DNA of 64,000 nt, taken from positions 21,006,001-21,070,000 of the forward strand of contig NC_079365.1 in assembly GCF_021018895.1 (NCBI RefSeq), in the 5' to 3' direction. A program made the position numbers and the translations under genes. The DNA comes from Seriola aureovittata. Its lineage: Eukaryota > Chordata > Actinopteri > Carangiformes > Carangidae. Numbering within the stretch: position 1 is the stretch's first letter; the number at the start of each line of letters is the position of its first letter. This document shows, piece by piece, positions 24,630-43,080 of the stretch. A model generated the notes under the pieces. It had not been told where the DNA came from. It saw only the letters and a list, made by a program, of their open reading frames with translations, and did no database searches.

Positions 24630-26942
24630 TTTTCAGATGGCATGAACTCTTATTTTGAAAGGAACCATTCTCAAAGAGCAAGTGCATTAAATCCTGATGC
24701 TGACAAGTTTGTACCACTAACCCTGGATGAAAAGGTGAATGTTACTGAAAGGCATGCCATACCTCAACCACGAGGCCTAAACAAAGCAGAGAAACACGAA
24801 TGGATGAGATGTTTTTGAATGTTTGTGAACCAGTTCAAGTTACATCAACTGTTAATCAAAATCAAGCAGGACTGATTGTCAACACTTGCCTTCAGAGCTT
24901 GGATACAACAAGGCCAAAATTCTTCTGGCAGAGCATTTTGGAAATGAATACAAAGTTGCAAGTGCCTATATGGAAAAGATTCTTAACTGGACACCTGTTA
25001 AAAATGAGGATGTTAAAGCATTACAGTCATTCTCTCTGTTTCTGCGAGGATGTTCAAATCTAACAGAGCAAATGACACAAATGAAAGAGCTGGACTTACC
25101 CTCTAACATGAGAGGCATCATCATGAAACTTCCTTACAAGTTAAGGGAAATATGGAGAAATGTTGCTTGTGATCTATTTGAAAAGAATGGTCGGAGAGCA
25201 AAGTTTGTTGATCTTGTTACCTTTATTGAAAAGCAAGTCAGAATTGCAACTGATCCACTTTTTGGCAACATTCAAGACTCACAACCCACCAAATCCAAAG
25301 CCTCCAAGACCAGCCATTTCATGCAAAGGAACAAGGAAAGCAGTTTTGCTACTGATGTCACCACGATAAAGGAAGGAGACATAACTCAGTGTACAGGAAA
25401 TAAAATCAAGCCCTCCTCAATTCACTGTTGTCTGTTTTGTTCACAAAGTAGTCACTCACTGGATAACTGCTCTCAGTTTAAAATGAAACTGCATCAGGAT
25501 AAGATTACTTTCATCAAGGAAAAAGGAATATGTTTTGGTTGCCTGAAAGTAGGCCACACAAGCAAAGACTGTAGGAGTCGATTGGATTGCAATGTGTGTA
25601 ACAAAAAAACACCCAGGAATTTTCATATCAAGTAGCAGGATAAAGGCACATCCTCCAAACAATCACAACAGTCGTGAGCCCTCCAAGTGTTTCTACTGTA
25701 ATGTCACAGACCTGTGGCCATATTGGGGCCGGTTCTGAAGATTATTCTATCTTTTCTGTTGTCGCAGTTAAAGTAAAGAGCCACAAAAGTAACAAGTACA
25801 TGTACAAGTACAGACATATGCTTTTTTGGACCCAGCAAGCTCAGGAACGTTTTGCACGGAGAGCCTGGCAAGAAAATTAAGCTTGAGTTGTAAAAAGACA
25901 CGTTTTTTGATGAGAACAATGGGACAAAAGAAAATTGTAAATGCTCATATTCTGTCAGGTCTTGAGGTGTCTGGTGTGGACATGAATGATTTCATCCAAT
26001 TGCCTGATGTTTTGACACAAAGATCTATGCCTGTCTCTCGACCCAATGTCCCTTGACAAGAGGATCTTATTCAGTGGTCTTATCTGAAGGATGTAAAGGC
26101 TCATGACATTGATTCAGATGTAGATCTCCAAATTGGAACTGATGCCCCCAAAGTAATGGAGCCTTGGGAGGTAATAAACAGCCAGTATGAAGGACCATAT
26201 GCAGTAAGAACCAGGGTCGGTTGGTTTCATTAACGGTCCACTTCGCGGCACAAGCAGTAGGAGTAAGAGTGGCTGCCCTGCTGTAACAGCCAACCGAATC
26301 TCCATTGAACACCTTCAAGACATGCTGGTTCAACAATATAACCACGATTTTAATGAAAAATCATCTGAGGAGCAGACTTAAATGTCCAGAGAAGATGTTA
26401 AGTTCATGAATCTTGTAAGCAGCACAGCAGAAATGATTGAAGGTCATTATTGTATTGACTTACCTTTCCGACAGGAGAATTGTATCCTGCCAAACAATCG
26501 CTGTGTTGCAGAACAGCGCCTCCAAAGCCTGAAAAGAAAATTAAACAGGAACAGCACATTTAAGGAGGAATACACAACATTCTTAAGTGACATGATTACT
26601 CATGATTATGCTGAGGTTGTGCCTGCTGACCAACTAAAACAAAGTGATGGAAAGGTGTGGTATATTCCCCATCATGGAGTTTATCATCCCAGAAAAGGAA
26701 AGCTAAGAGTTGTTTTTGACTGTGGAGCAACATATAAAGGGACATCACTGAACTGCCAACTCTTGCAAGGACCTGATCTGACCAACACTCTCATTGGAGT
26801 CCTCATTCGATTTAGGCAAGAGCCTGTTGCAGTAATGGCAGACGTCAAAGCCATGTTTCACCATAAGCACAACAAGCTGTCACAACTGGCCAAAATAACC
26901 TCACAGATTGTTTCAAACCCAGATTTGTCCCCACAACCATAG
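24630..26942 (+). mobile_element. BEL/Pao LTR-retrotransposon relic (gag and partial pol)
   Basis: Degenerate gag and pol sequence on the plus strand. The gag-like frame 24886-25635 contains a BEL/Pao-type capsid-like region and a CCHC zinc knuckle, CFGCLKVGHTSKDC, at 25531-25572, and ends at a stop. Broken protease-like sequence follows. Frame 26382-26942 holds the N-terminal part of a reverse transcriptase (VYHPRKGKLRVVFDCGA, then LLQGPDLTNTLIG and AVMADVKAMFH). It is cut off before the catalytic YxDD box, after which unrelated or distal sequence follows. RNase H, integrase and LTRs were not found. Multiple stops and deletions make it inactive. Confidence 0.8.
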
Positions 26943-27114
26943 CAAGACATGTATGCACACATGTACATGTCCTAACAGAAGCTGATCTGCAATAAAGCTA
27001 TACCACTATATACCCATATAGACTAGCATAGCTTGTAAGAACCTTTATGATATACCTTACCTGTTACCTTTTTGAGACTTATTTTGAAAGCAATATGTGA
27101 GGCTACATGGGAAA

Positions 27115-27144
27115 GTGGTCTCAGACTTTTGGCCACCACTGTAT
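27115..27144. mobile_element. Single Tc1-type terminal repeat remnant
   Basis: The segment GGTCTCAGACTTTTGGCCAC, followed by CACTGTATAT, resembles the end of another Tc1-like family. No partner end was found nearby, so only a fragment is called. Confidence 0.4.
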
Positions 27145-27601
27145 ATAAACTAACCCTATACTGAGAGATGCTCATTTTTTGTCCATCCCATTTATAAGAA
27201 TTAGACTTGACAAACTATTAGGAACACTTCTCTGTACACTTAAACATTACCACAATTACAGCCTCTACACTGACCATTAAAATAAACCAACACTTTTCAA
27301 ACACATTCAGCAAATACTGAACATTATAATTCTCATGAAGGAGGATTTACTGAAAGGCCTGTTCCATTATACTGCATTAGTTTCATCCAGGTTCACCTAA
27401 TACATATATATGAATTCAAATTAAAAATCAAGGAGACTTACAAATGCTAAAACAAATCAGCCCTTTATTTAAAGTTTACCCAATATACAGCAACGCTTAA
27501 TAAAATGCATTCCTTTGAACAGAATGGTAATGGGGTTAATGGGGCAGAAATAAGTGACTGCAGATTGCCTTAAAAGGTCCACTGTGTAAGCGTCCAGTAT
27601 G

Positions 27602-27850
27602 TCAGATTTTCCTCAACAATCCTTTTCTCATTAGGAATCTGACCCAGCATCTTCCGCCATGTTCCTTATCACCATACCCCAGTATATTCTTTGGACCTGC
27701 TCCTGTTAACCTAAATCTTGTCATTATTTCCATTATGTCCATTTTCTCTGACGCATATTTCCTGCAATAAGTACATGCTCTACAGTTTCTGATATCTGGC
27801 AGTGATCACATAAACCGGTTGGATTCTTCCCTATAATATCAATTGTAATA
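27602..27850 (-). mobile_element. LINE (non-LTR retrotransposon) ORF2 C-terminal fragment
   Basis: The minus strand encodes GLCDHCQISETVEHVL and then, after a small frame change, CRKYASEKMDIM, ending in a stop at 27604-27602. The CxxC...ETVEHVL...C arrangement is the C-terminal cysteine motif typical of LINE reverse-transcriptase proteins. The 5' part of the element is absent, as expected for 5'-truncated copies. A frameshift between HVL and the last Cys shows decay. Confidence 0.65.
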
Positions 27851-28128
27851 TGTACTGTGTTTTTTCTATTTCCATCCTGCTTCTCACGATGCTATTTTAT
27901 CTATTTTGAATGGAATGCAAATCTCCTACTTCCTTGTTTCTTATTTGCAGTTGTGCTTGTTGTTAGCTTTTGACTTTGCCAAAATAAAGATTCTTGAAAA
28001 ATGAATAAATAAAAAAGTTTTACATTTTTTCAGATTAGGTCAGAACATACTTTTCACTGTTGTATTCATTGGCTTGTTTACACTGGTCATGATTCAACAT
28101 GATTGAATTTTAATTTAATCTGTTTACT

Positions 28129-28174
28129 GGCTGTACTCTGACCTTCATGATGACACAAAGGTCAGAGTACAGCC
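28129..28174. repeat. Perfect 17-bp inverted repeat, 12-nt loop
   Basis: GGCTGTACTCTGACCTT at 28129-28145 is the exact reverse complement of 28158-28174. No surrounding element was recognised. Confidence 0.85.
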
Positions 28175-28364
28175 ATTGCACAAGGTAATTCAAAATATGC
28201 TGAACCTGCAATATTTCCATATATTCATACAGGTGTTACACGAATCATCCCAATTTCCTAAAAAAAGAAACAGTCACAATGGACATGTAGTCATGTACCC
28301 ATCACCTACATAAACATACTACACATAAAGAAGAACGAATGGCAGAGATCATAATTTAAACAAC

Positions 28365-30524
28365 TTTATTTCTAACTATTCATTTCACACAGCCAGTAAC
28401 TTAAAAACAGCAATATTTCATTAACTTTGGCCCTTACTTTTGTCAAGGTGAGACTTGGCCTTTAATTTCTAGTTGAAATTACATTACAGAATCTTTTTTG
28501 TAATACTTGTCAAGATGAAACTGGATGTCTAGCATTTGGCCACAGTGTGGCAGTATGTGGCTCTTCCATTTCAAACATCAGTCCATCCTGCCAAGTGATC
28601 AATGTAAGAAGAATGCATTTGTACTGGCCCACACCTCGGTGTTCATACAGTATGAAGAATAGCTGTTTCAGTGTTTGGACTCTGAAGATATAGAGGAAAA
28701 GCAGACCTTCACACACCTTAGTTAACAGTGTCGTATGGAATGCATACATTCGGTGAACATCTCTTGACTGAACCTCCACAGTCATTCAAACCACTATTTT
28801 AGCAGAATCATGTGCACTGGATATTTTCACACAGACCACTTTGCTAGTTGAAAACAAAATAACGATCAATTTGAATAAATATCCACTCCATGTTAAATAT
28901 AGTATAACTCATAACGAATGCAAATTCAAAAAGAGAACATCTAATTTTCAAAATATATTTGATTTTCATTGTAACAGCAACCAAGCGTATTTCATTCTGA
29001 GGTATACCTAATTTGAAGAATTACTGGAAAACATCTCCTATTAAACAGGTTAAAATAATTTGTTTCATTTCCATATTCTATAGATGGTGAGACCATTTCT
29101 TTTTCAGAGGCACTCGGACAAGTTTAAGTTACAATTTCTAACTAAAGCATGTGATATCACATTTCACAATGGCAAATCCAAGCCACAACTTGCTCCATCA
29201 AAACAAACTATTTTTTCTAAATATCCCTGTCATAGGTAGAAAAAAATATATATATATTAATGAAACTTAAGCGTTCACTTTCACCACACTGCTGTCTGTT
29301 ATAAAGAGAAAGACCTTCTCAAACACACAGTGTACGCACAATTAATCCCTCAAACAGTAATACCAATATATTCACAAATGATCAGATCCCTCAGCAAGTA
29401 TAGCAGCTTTTCTTCGTTAAAATGTGTTATTCTGTAAGTGCAAATAAAAGTCACTGCAAAGGTCTCAGCCTTTACTCTGAAAGGACATGCTGAGGAACAA
29501 TTTCTATGTGTATCAGTAAAACTGTTTTGAGTTCAGAAAACAGATTTTTACTATTACGCTTGTTTGTACAACAGTTTTTGAGAAGGTCTTCCACATTAAG
29601 TCATGTGAAAAACATAAATATGGCAAGTACCTTGATCCCTTCATTTCACTTAAATACCTTAATAACAATATCAGTTATTAGATCATAACAAAATACAGTT
29701 TATATTCAGGCTTGCATATGAACACTGCCTGGTACAGAGTGTCTTGTTATTACTGAGGTCCCACAAGAAAGCATTGTTGGAAAGATAGCTCTTACACAAC
29801 TAAACCTGTCTGTGAAACATGTCATTAATGTCTCACTGCCAGTGGCTGCGTTAACCCACTGCTTACTCTGACACCTGAAACCACTTCCATGTCACCTTGA
29901 CACACATTGCACTTGACCCGCCTCGACACAGCATTGTTTTCTGCCATCATATCTTAACAGGAGTAATCCTCGCCATCGCTTCTATACTGTTTATTGCACC
30001 GTAACTGTTTTTCTTGTAACTCTTTTGTTGTAAACACAGAGTTCATACCACTGGCACGACTTCCTGGCATTCTGAGGTCTTATGGCAGATGGAAACACAG
30101 CTGGCAAAGGTTTTTTTTAAGAGGCTGGACAAAAAGCATTGTGTCCCTTTTGGCACTTTTCGTATGTTTTCAGTTCATCCAATGCCTCAGATACATCTCT
30201 GCCAATGCTTCATGTTTCCAAACACACAGATAACAGTGTTGTTCAAAATATGTCCCTGAGTGCTCCACCCATGTTTCCTTCCCAACTGTCTCATCACTGC
30301 AGTCCTGCCAAGCAGCATCTCCTGAAAAAGACTTCACAGAATCCCTTTATGATACAGCCTGCTGTTACACATTTATCTAATGTAGATAGTAAAGTATATG
30401 AGATGGAGGAGTTAAATAATACAAAAACCCAGAGCACCAAAACAGCATGAGAGGATCATAAAGGGAGGCTGGTTCCACTGCTGTGCAGTTTCTCTCAGAT
30501 TCTATTGGAAAATAGAAGCGGGTG
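28365..30524 (-). other. Possible prelid3b 3' UTR
   Basis: AT-rich, no convincing coding sequence. A minus-strand AATAAA (TTTATT at 28365-28370) could end a 3' UTR of about 2.1 kb, though nearer signals may be used. The 91-codon minus frame at 28510-28785 has no recognisable homology. Confidence 0.3.
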
Positions 30525-35775
<5,251 letters not shown>

Positions 35776-36208
35776 GATTTTAGTGAGGTGACCGGAGCTG
35801 GTGATGTCGGAGACAGACGAGTGGATAAACCGGGAGGTAGGCACTGTCACACTGACTGAAACCAGTGAACCACGTTCAAAGACAACCGCAAGTCTCCTCC
35901 CACTGTACCGGCACAGTCACATGATTGTATTACGCATTTCCGAGAGTGTGCTACATGCCGCAGGAGTTCACTGACACTGGCAGCAACTGAATGAAAAACC
36001 CTTTAAATCAAACACCAGAATTGATGAACGACAACCAAAGATAGAGAATCAAATGATTATCGCTCTGCAACTTAACGTGCAGCACATTTTCTGTTCAGCT
36101 TTGCAAACTAATAGGGCATCGTCCATTTAACCTTTGATGTTACACAACTCAGCTCAGTGAAGGTTAAGAGTTGTCCTGTGCAACCTTGGAAGAATGGCAG
36201 TAACTGGC

Positions 36209-36637
36209 CAGTGGTGGAAACTAACCACATACATTTGCATTTTTGCCCCACTGCATTTATTTAAAGCTTTAATTACAAGCTACTCTCCACATTATTATTA
36301 ATACCAAATATAAGCAGCATTTAACCGATGATGTAACCTATTATTCTACATTGATCTACCCAGCAGTTACCCACATGAAGTAATTAAAATCAGCCTTACT
36401 TTTAACAGCTGCAAACAGATAGGCTACACACATTGTTGCATCAATAAGACAGTACTAGCCTATAATATATATTATTCTGAAATGGGACATTCTGCATAAT
36501 GAGTACTTTTACTTTTAGTAGTTGAGGTATGTTTTGATACTAATACTCATATAACTTTTACATAAAATTGGGTATTTCTACACTGTTGTGTTGGTGCTTT
36601 TATTTAATTAAAAGATCTGAGTGCTTCTTCTACCAGT
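36209..36637 (+). repeat. Interspersed repeat, CAGTGGTGGAA family, copy 2
   Basis: Starts CAGTGGTGGAAACTAAC and ends near CTTCTACCAG. Internally it contains ACTTTTACTTTTAGTAG. Same family as 34438-35055. Confidence 0.6.
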
Positions 36638-36847
36638 CTTACTGACACTGCAGCATCAACTCAGTAGTCAAATTTTAAGAACACCTTGTGTATGTCTCAT
36701 TTGAATCTAGTTTGTCTCTGTGGGCTATGTAGGTGTAATATTTGATAGGATTTTTTTTTTATCTCTAGCTATCAGCATTTGCCAGAAGAGAGTATAATTT
36801 ATGACATAATTTACAGAAACTAGTCTTGATGATTTTCAAGACATTGT

Positions 36848-37150
36848 CTAGTGTAATGGTTACCAAGCTAGGGGTCAGGACCCCTATGAGGTGTTGCAAG
36901 ATAAGCTTGAGGGGTTGTGAGATGATAAACATGATAGGAAATCAGGAAAAAAAACATGTCTCTTCTCCAGAAATAATTTTTCAAATTTATAAGCTTAGTT
37001 ATTTTTACTTATGAATTACTGAAGAATTTTACTTCTTCTGGAAAATCACTCTTTGTTTGAACTGGTCACAATCAGTAAACCTGTGGAAAGTGGTTGCAAA
37101 ATGACATAGTTTAATTTAAGGGGTGACAAGCAAAAAATGGTCGGTACCTC
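36848..37150. mobile_element. hAT-type MITE (GGTTCCCAACC / AGGGGTC family)
   Basis: The left part reads TGGTTACCAAGCTAGGGGTC and the right part ends GGGGTGACAAGCAAAAAATG. These resemble the common teleost element with CAGTGGTTCCCAACC ends. It has no coding capacity. Related end fragments are at 31395-31440 and 50805-50842. Confidence 0.45.
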
Positions 37151-38308
37151 TGGCCTTATGAATGATTTCTGTTGAGAGAGTGCTGGTTTCCTTATCTCTA
37201 GCAATGCTGTTAACCAGGCGCCTCCTGAGCTAAGCATGACAGCTCCTACATAACAATTTATGCCTATTCCCTACACTCGACATACAACTTTACTAATAAT
37301 GTCTTTCCAGATCAAGAGAAATATGGTTTGTTAACATGCAAATTTTGCGAGTTCATATTAGATTATACACTGCTGCAATGTCCTAAGTCAAGTTAGCAAA
37401 GGTCTCGGCTCCTTCTTGGGTAACATTTAGTTCGATATTGACCCCACCTACTTAGGGGTAAAATTGAGTTTTTTTTCCCTCTTCTTGATCCCATTACTAT
37501 CTTGTAACTTTAAGCAGGTTGTTCTCTGTGGTGCTATACTGCCTTAATCATCATAACCCACATTCATATGTGGGTTACATGCAGTATAATCTTCTTTACC
37601 CCTGTATATATATGAGTCTGGTCGACTTTATTGCATATTAGAGGGACATTTCCACATCATGTGTGCTTATCTCAGAGTGCAGACACTCTGGCCAAGTTAC
37701 GTGTAATCTCTATGTACCAGACTTGTCCCAGTGGGAGGAAACTATGTGACAGCCAAGAATGGTATCACTGTCAATGTCCATCACAGCAAAGTTCAATTAG
37801 GTTCAGTTTAACTTCAAATGATAAAACTGAATGAAAAAGGTACATATTTTTGTCATTTTTTCAGTGTTGTAATGAATATACACTCACTTTGGTGTTACTG
37901 TTTTTTTATTACCATCATAATTTAGATACAAAACAATCAAATGCAACATTCACTGTAGGTCTGGAAACAACAAACTGGCTGGCTTTTATGGCTGTGGATT
38001 CAAGCTGGAGTGCAGCTGGTGTGACATTAAATTTTCCATATATACAAGCAAAAATTATGATTTTCAAATTTTACTACAAAAGAAAAAACTTTAATCTTCA
38101 AAAACTAAAATACAAACATAAAAATCATCTGAACAATACATAAAAGACAATAAGCACTACTGTGTAAATATGTCACAGCACATTTATGAAATAAAGGCTA
38201 TCTAAATCAATAGGCATCAATTCAACTACAAAATAAGAGTCCTTTTCAGACAAACAATCCTACATTTGTTTTTTCTCAAGGTGCCAAACCTGCACACTAC
38301 ACTGTCTT

Positions 38309-41302
38309 CTACTCATCTACAGTTTCTGTGGTTGTTTCAGTCACTGTTTCCAGTTTAACTTCCGTGCGTGACGCAACCTTTGTTGCCTTTGTCACTGGTG
38401 ATGAGGGTCCCTCCTCTTCTTCATCCTCTGCTTCCCATTCTAGATCAGCAGTGGCATCTTGATACTGCTGGTACTCTGACACCAGGTCGTTGAGGTTGCT
38501 CTCTGCCTCAGTGAACTCCATTTCATCCATACCTTCCCCTGTGTACCAGTGAAGAAAAGCTTTCCGTCGGAACATCAAGGAGAACTGCTCACCCACACGG
38601 CGGAATATCTCCTGAATGGCGGTGTTATTGCCGATGAAGGTGGAGGCCATTTTGAGGCCTCTTGGTGGGATGTCGCACACGGCAACCTTGACATTATGTG
38701 GGATCCAGTCCACAAAGTAGTTGCTATTTTTTTGCTGGATTGCAAGCATTTGTTCATCTACCTCTTTGGTAGACATCCTGCCACGGAAGACACCTGCAAC
38801 TGTGAGGTAGCGCCCTCGCCTAGGGTCACACGCTGTCATCATGTTGCGGGAATCAAACATCTGCTGGGTGAGCTCAGGCACTGTGAGGGCTCTATACTGT
38901 TGACTGCCACGGGCAGTCAGGGGGGCAAAGCCTGGCATGAAGAAGTGGAGGCGAGGGAAAGGCACCATGTTGACAGCCAGCTTCCTCAGGTCTGCATTGA
39001 GCTGTCCGGGGAATCTCAGGGAGGTCGTGACCCCACTCATCGTCAAGGAAACCAAGTGGTTGAGGTCCCCGTAAGTCGGTGTGGTCAGTTTCAGTGTGCG
39101 GAAACAGATGTCGTAGAGGGCCTCGTTGTCGATGCAGAAGGTCTCATCTGTGTTCTCCAGGAGTTGGTGGACCGACAGGGTGGCGTTGTACGGCTCCACC
39201 ACCGTATCAGAGACTTTAGGAGAGGGCATGATACTGAAGGTATTCATGATGCGGTCGGGGTACTCCTCTCGGATCTTGTTGATAATGAGGGTTCCCATTC
39301 CGGAGCCGGTGCCACCTCCCAATGAGTGAACCAGCTGGAAGCCCTGCAGGCAATCACAGCTTTCACTCTCGTTCCTCACTCTGTCAATCACCTGCTCCAC
39401 CAGTTCTGCTCCCTCTGTGTAGTGGCCCTTTGCCCAGTTATTCCCAGCTCCGGAGTTCCCTATAACACCAAAATAAAAGTGTGTAGGTGCATCTAATTCT
39501 CTCACTTATCAATAGAATGAATTGAGGGAAACAAACATTATCTATTGCAAATAAGAAAACATAAAATGCAAAAACAAACAAAAGTTGTTCCACTTCTTCA
39601 CAGATGAAACAAACTATTGCATTAAAACTCTCAATTCTGTATTCCCAAGAAATATTTGTATCATGCATTTGTATCCAGAGCACCAAATATGACAGTACCG
39701 CGAGTGTATGTTATTGTAGTTGTATGTTTCCTTTGCCATAACAATAATTAAAATGATTTTAAATTAACCACAAATTTTGTTATTTATCTCACCATGGATG
39801 AAATTGTCTGGCCTAAAAAGGGCCCCGATGCGGCTTCCTCTGACACTGTCCATGGTGCCGGGCTCCAGGTCAACAAGCAGGGCTCTGGGCACATATTTTC
39901 CACCTGGAAAACCATGGAAATTATTAACAATATGTCTAGAAATTAGACTTAAATGTGTTGGTCACGGTTAAAGTTCAAGAACAAAAAAATAGCACCTGAA
40001 TTATGACTAATTTGTGGAAAGCTCATCAAACAAAACTAATTATAGATCAGTTTTTAGCTGTAAAATGAGCAGTCGTTATATCCTCTCTTTTACCATGTGC
40101 CTCATTGAAGTAGACGTTGAGCCTCTCTTGCTGGAGGTTGCTGTCACCCTCATAGAGGCCTGTTGCATTGATCCCATGTTCTTCACTGATCACTTCCCAA
40201 AACTAGAAAGACAAAGTCACAGAAGAATATTATTACTGTCATAATAATAATGCAACTTATTGTGTTTTCTGCAACATGTTACATTTTGAAGTTTAGACAC
40301 TGAATGAGACTGAGTATTTCCCAACTCTGTCCAGTGTTTCAAACAATAACATTAATACACAGACAGACTTTAGGTCTGATGTGTATCTTCTGCTGTTTTT
40401 ATACTTTTCACCTTTTACTTTTTTATCTACGTATCTGTTGAGATTTTTGTCCAGTTGTGTGGAAATGTCCTCTAACTTTACTCTTCCATTGATTGTATGA
40501 CTGGCAAATATATTCTAACACTGACTCTTTCCCAGCACGGCACATTTTAAAATTCATTCCATTTATATAATTTTATGTAACCCTTTGCTGACACACACTG
40601 AACTCCCTGATGTGCACGATGATATTTTATTGAACCTTAATTCTTAGAGTACCACAATATCAATAGAACATGTATTACTTTAGCTATAACTGTATTATCT
40701 TGTAGTTCCTCTCTCTTGTTTTGTGCTAGCGATGATAAAAAAAAGGTCCCACCCATGCCAGTCTAGCTTTGGCGCTTATCTTTTCTTTTGCTTGACAGGG
40801 AACACCCAGTGTCACTCACAACTGGCAACATACAAAGGGCCAGTACATGTCAAAACATGTATCATACTCAAAAGAAAAATGTGATTATATGATATTTTTT
40901 TAACCTAATTGCTGTCACTTAAAATGAATATCTATGTTGAATATTTAAGCTCTCATTTTATATCAGCCAGTGTGAGAAAACAGAGTTCATTTTCTTATAA
41001 ACAGCGACTTTTGTGAGGAACTTTTTCCCCTCACACTTTAATCATCCAGCAGATATACTTTTAGTAGTTTATATTCCAATAGATGTGTCATTAACATTCT
41101 TCTCAAAATAACATTGTAAATTTTGATGTGGGCCATGAGCATAGACAGAACTTATCAGAATCTCAAAATTTTCAACAAAGTCAGACCTAATGCATATTAT
41201 AACTTTAAACAGTGGAGAAGTGCAGAAGGAATTTTATTCTGTTACCTTTGAGCCAATCTGGTTGCCACATTGTCCGATCTGCAGATGTACAATTTCACGC
41301 AT
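38309..41302 (-). CDS. tubb1: Beta-1 (class VI) tubulin with extended C-terminal tail, 4 exons
   Basis: Beta-tubulin of platelets/thrombocytes that builds the marginal microtubule band. Exons in transcription order: 41302-41246, 40202-40094, 39903-39793, 39459-38309. The first three are 57, 109 and 111 nt, the classic tubulin pattern, giving 475 aa. The N-terminus [19 protein letters not shown] carries the MREI autoregulation signal. The GTP-binding loop [10 protein letters not shown] is at about 138-147. [13 protein letters not shown], with Asn rather than Gln, matches human TUBB1 rather than other beta isotypes, as does the neighbourhood. The tail after YQQYQDAT is 46 residues (about 430-475), roughly twice the human length. 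After an acidic [10 protein letters not shown] it turns Ser/Thr/Val/Lys-rich and ends [10 protein letters not shown] long antisense open frame over exon 4 is a shadow. Confidence 0.95.
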
Positions 41303-41345
41303 GATGGCCGGGCTACAGTACATAGAGTAGAGCAGCTGGGGTCTC

Positions 41346-41381
41346 TGATAGGATACAGTGCTAAAACTGGTCTTATATATA
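41346..41381 (-). promoter_or_regulatory. Candidate TATA box of tubb1
   Basis: The minus strand reads TATATATAAG at 41381-41372, about 70 bp upstream of the start codon. This predicts transcription from about 41345 and a 5' UTR near 40 nt. A GATA core is on the plus strand at 41347-41350, which would fit a thrombocyte gene, but GATA is a short and common word. Confidence 0.4.
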
Positions 41382-42719
41382 GTACCAGAAATGATGATGT
41401 CATCAGGGAGTCACCCCAGCTTTTAGTCTATGAAGGACCCATAATACACTATATAATGTAGAATAATAATAAGTATAATTTATTTTTTTTACATGCAGGA
41501 GTTTGCCTTGCTTTTATACTACAGAGAGTTATACTTGAGTTTAATTAAGTTTAGTCCACTATATTGTACAATGCTAACTATTGTCTTCTATCCTGTGTTC
41601 TGCTATATTTCTATATGTATCGCTGTATCTGTACATTATATATGATGTCAAAATGCAATAGAATTAATATTTTTGCTTCACAAAACCATAGTTTAAAACT
41701 GACAAAGTCATCTGGAAGGTATTATATATAATATATAATACTATAATTAATATTGATATAATATTATAATTCCTATAGTGATTTATGTAACACTACGATG
41801 TGAAAGGACTCAATTTATAATATATGAACTATCTGCTATTTCAGAGGAAAACGGTGGTGTTTTATTTTCTCCCCATGCCCTAAACACATCTGTGAGCTGT
41901 ATGACCTATATGTACAACTGAGCAAAAACAGGATAGAAGTGTTTCAAAGATGAATGGAGACAGAGTGTGTCTCTGGTGAGCATCAGAAAAAACTCACTTT
42001 ATTAAATACACTGATTACACACGAACACATACATTTCAAGCATGTTGTTCCCATGTCTGACAGGAAACATTGAAAAAAATGTTTTAAAATGATAAAATTG
42101 CAGAAACATAAAAAAAAAAAAAGAAACTCAAAATGAAATTGTTCAAAAAATGGTAATATGACACTTTTCTGCCTTTTCACAGCAAGATTTTGATAACATG
42201 ACCCAAAAATAATACAAAACAATCAGGATTTCCGCTTTAGTTATTAAGTCAGTGTAGGTGTAATAATAATATCATAAAATGGACAGTTGTTAAGAGATTA
42301 TATATGAGGGATGCTACCATCTACAGGACTGACACAGGCATAACAGGGTATTATTATATCTATGTAGTTGATTTCATTTGTAATTTTAACAGAATGTGTT
42401 GAGAATGTGTTTCTCACCATGCTAATGTTGCTAAATCTGTTAGCAGATCCATGAAAGTAAGCAATTATGTTTTGTTTTTGGAGTTGTATGGGTTTTTTGT
42501 CTATATTTTTTCCCTCTGTGTATGTACAGAATAATGTACTTAATTATTTAATGTCATATAAAGCTCACAAGGCCACTAGTTAAACCTGACACTGTATTAC
42601 TGTATAAAGTAATCCAATACTATGATGATTATGCACAGATCATGAGACAACAGGCCTCTGGGTACAGACATGTACAAGGCCCCCCAACTCTCTTACATAG
42701 GAGCCCCAGACTGAAGGAT

Positions 42720-43080
42720 GTCTCCTTGTAGTACTTTTGTGTCTTTTTGTGGTTGTACTGTGTCTCTTTAAAGACATTTTGTGTCCTTTGTTGTAGTTTT
42801 ACATCTCTTTGTGGTTATTTTGTATTGTTTTTTTGTCTCATTGTAGTCATTCTGTGTCTTTCTATAATCATTTTATGCCACTTTGTCTTAGTTTTGCATC
42901 TCTTTGTGGTCATTCTCTGTCTCTTTGTGGTTGTTTTGTGTCTCTCTGTCGCTGTAGTGTCTCTTTATGGAACTGGTACTGTCATTTTGTGTCCGTTTAT
43001 GGTCAATTTCTGTCATTTTGTGCCTCTTTATTGTAGTTTTGCATATCTTTGTGCTCGTTGCGTCTCTTTGCAGTTGCTTG
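42720..43080. repeat. Degenerate T-rich minisatellite, copy 1
   Basis: A quasi-tandem array of a roughly 25-30 bp unit like TTTGTGTCTCTTTGTGGTTG. It creates long hydrophobic open frames (Val/Leu/Phe/Cys/Ser) that are not real genes. Confidence 0.8.

Larger units (their letters stand above)
35776..38308. other. Intergenic region between prelid3b and tubb1
   Basis: Contains the prelid3b promoter side (moderately CpG-containing up to about 35950), the two repeat elements listed, and probable tubb1 3' UTR at its right end. A minus-strand AATAAA at 37910-37905 would give a 3' UTR of about 400 nt. ATP5F1E, which lies between these two genes in human, was looked for by its N-terminal protein pattern and not seen. 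Confidence 0.5.

Noticed and set aside
28510..28785. 91-codon minus-strand open frame
   Set aside because: No known domain, lies in the probable prelid3b 3' UTR or adjacent AT-rich DNA, and has no splice or promoter support.
38549..39325. 258-codon plus-strand open frame
   Set aside because: It is exactly antisense to the large tubb1 exon, whose codon usage creates it; the tubulin reading explains the sequence fully.
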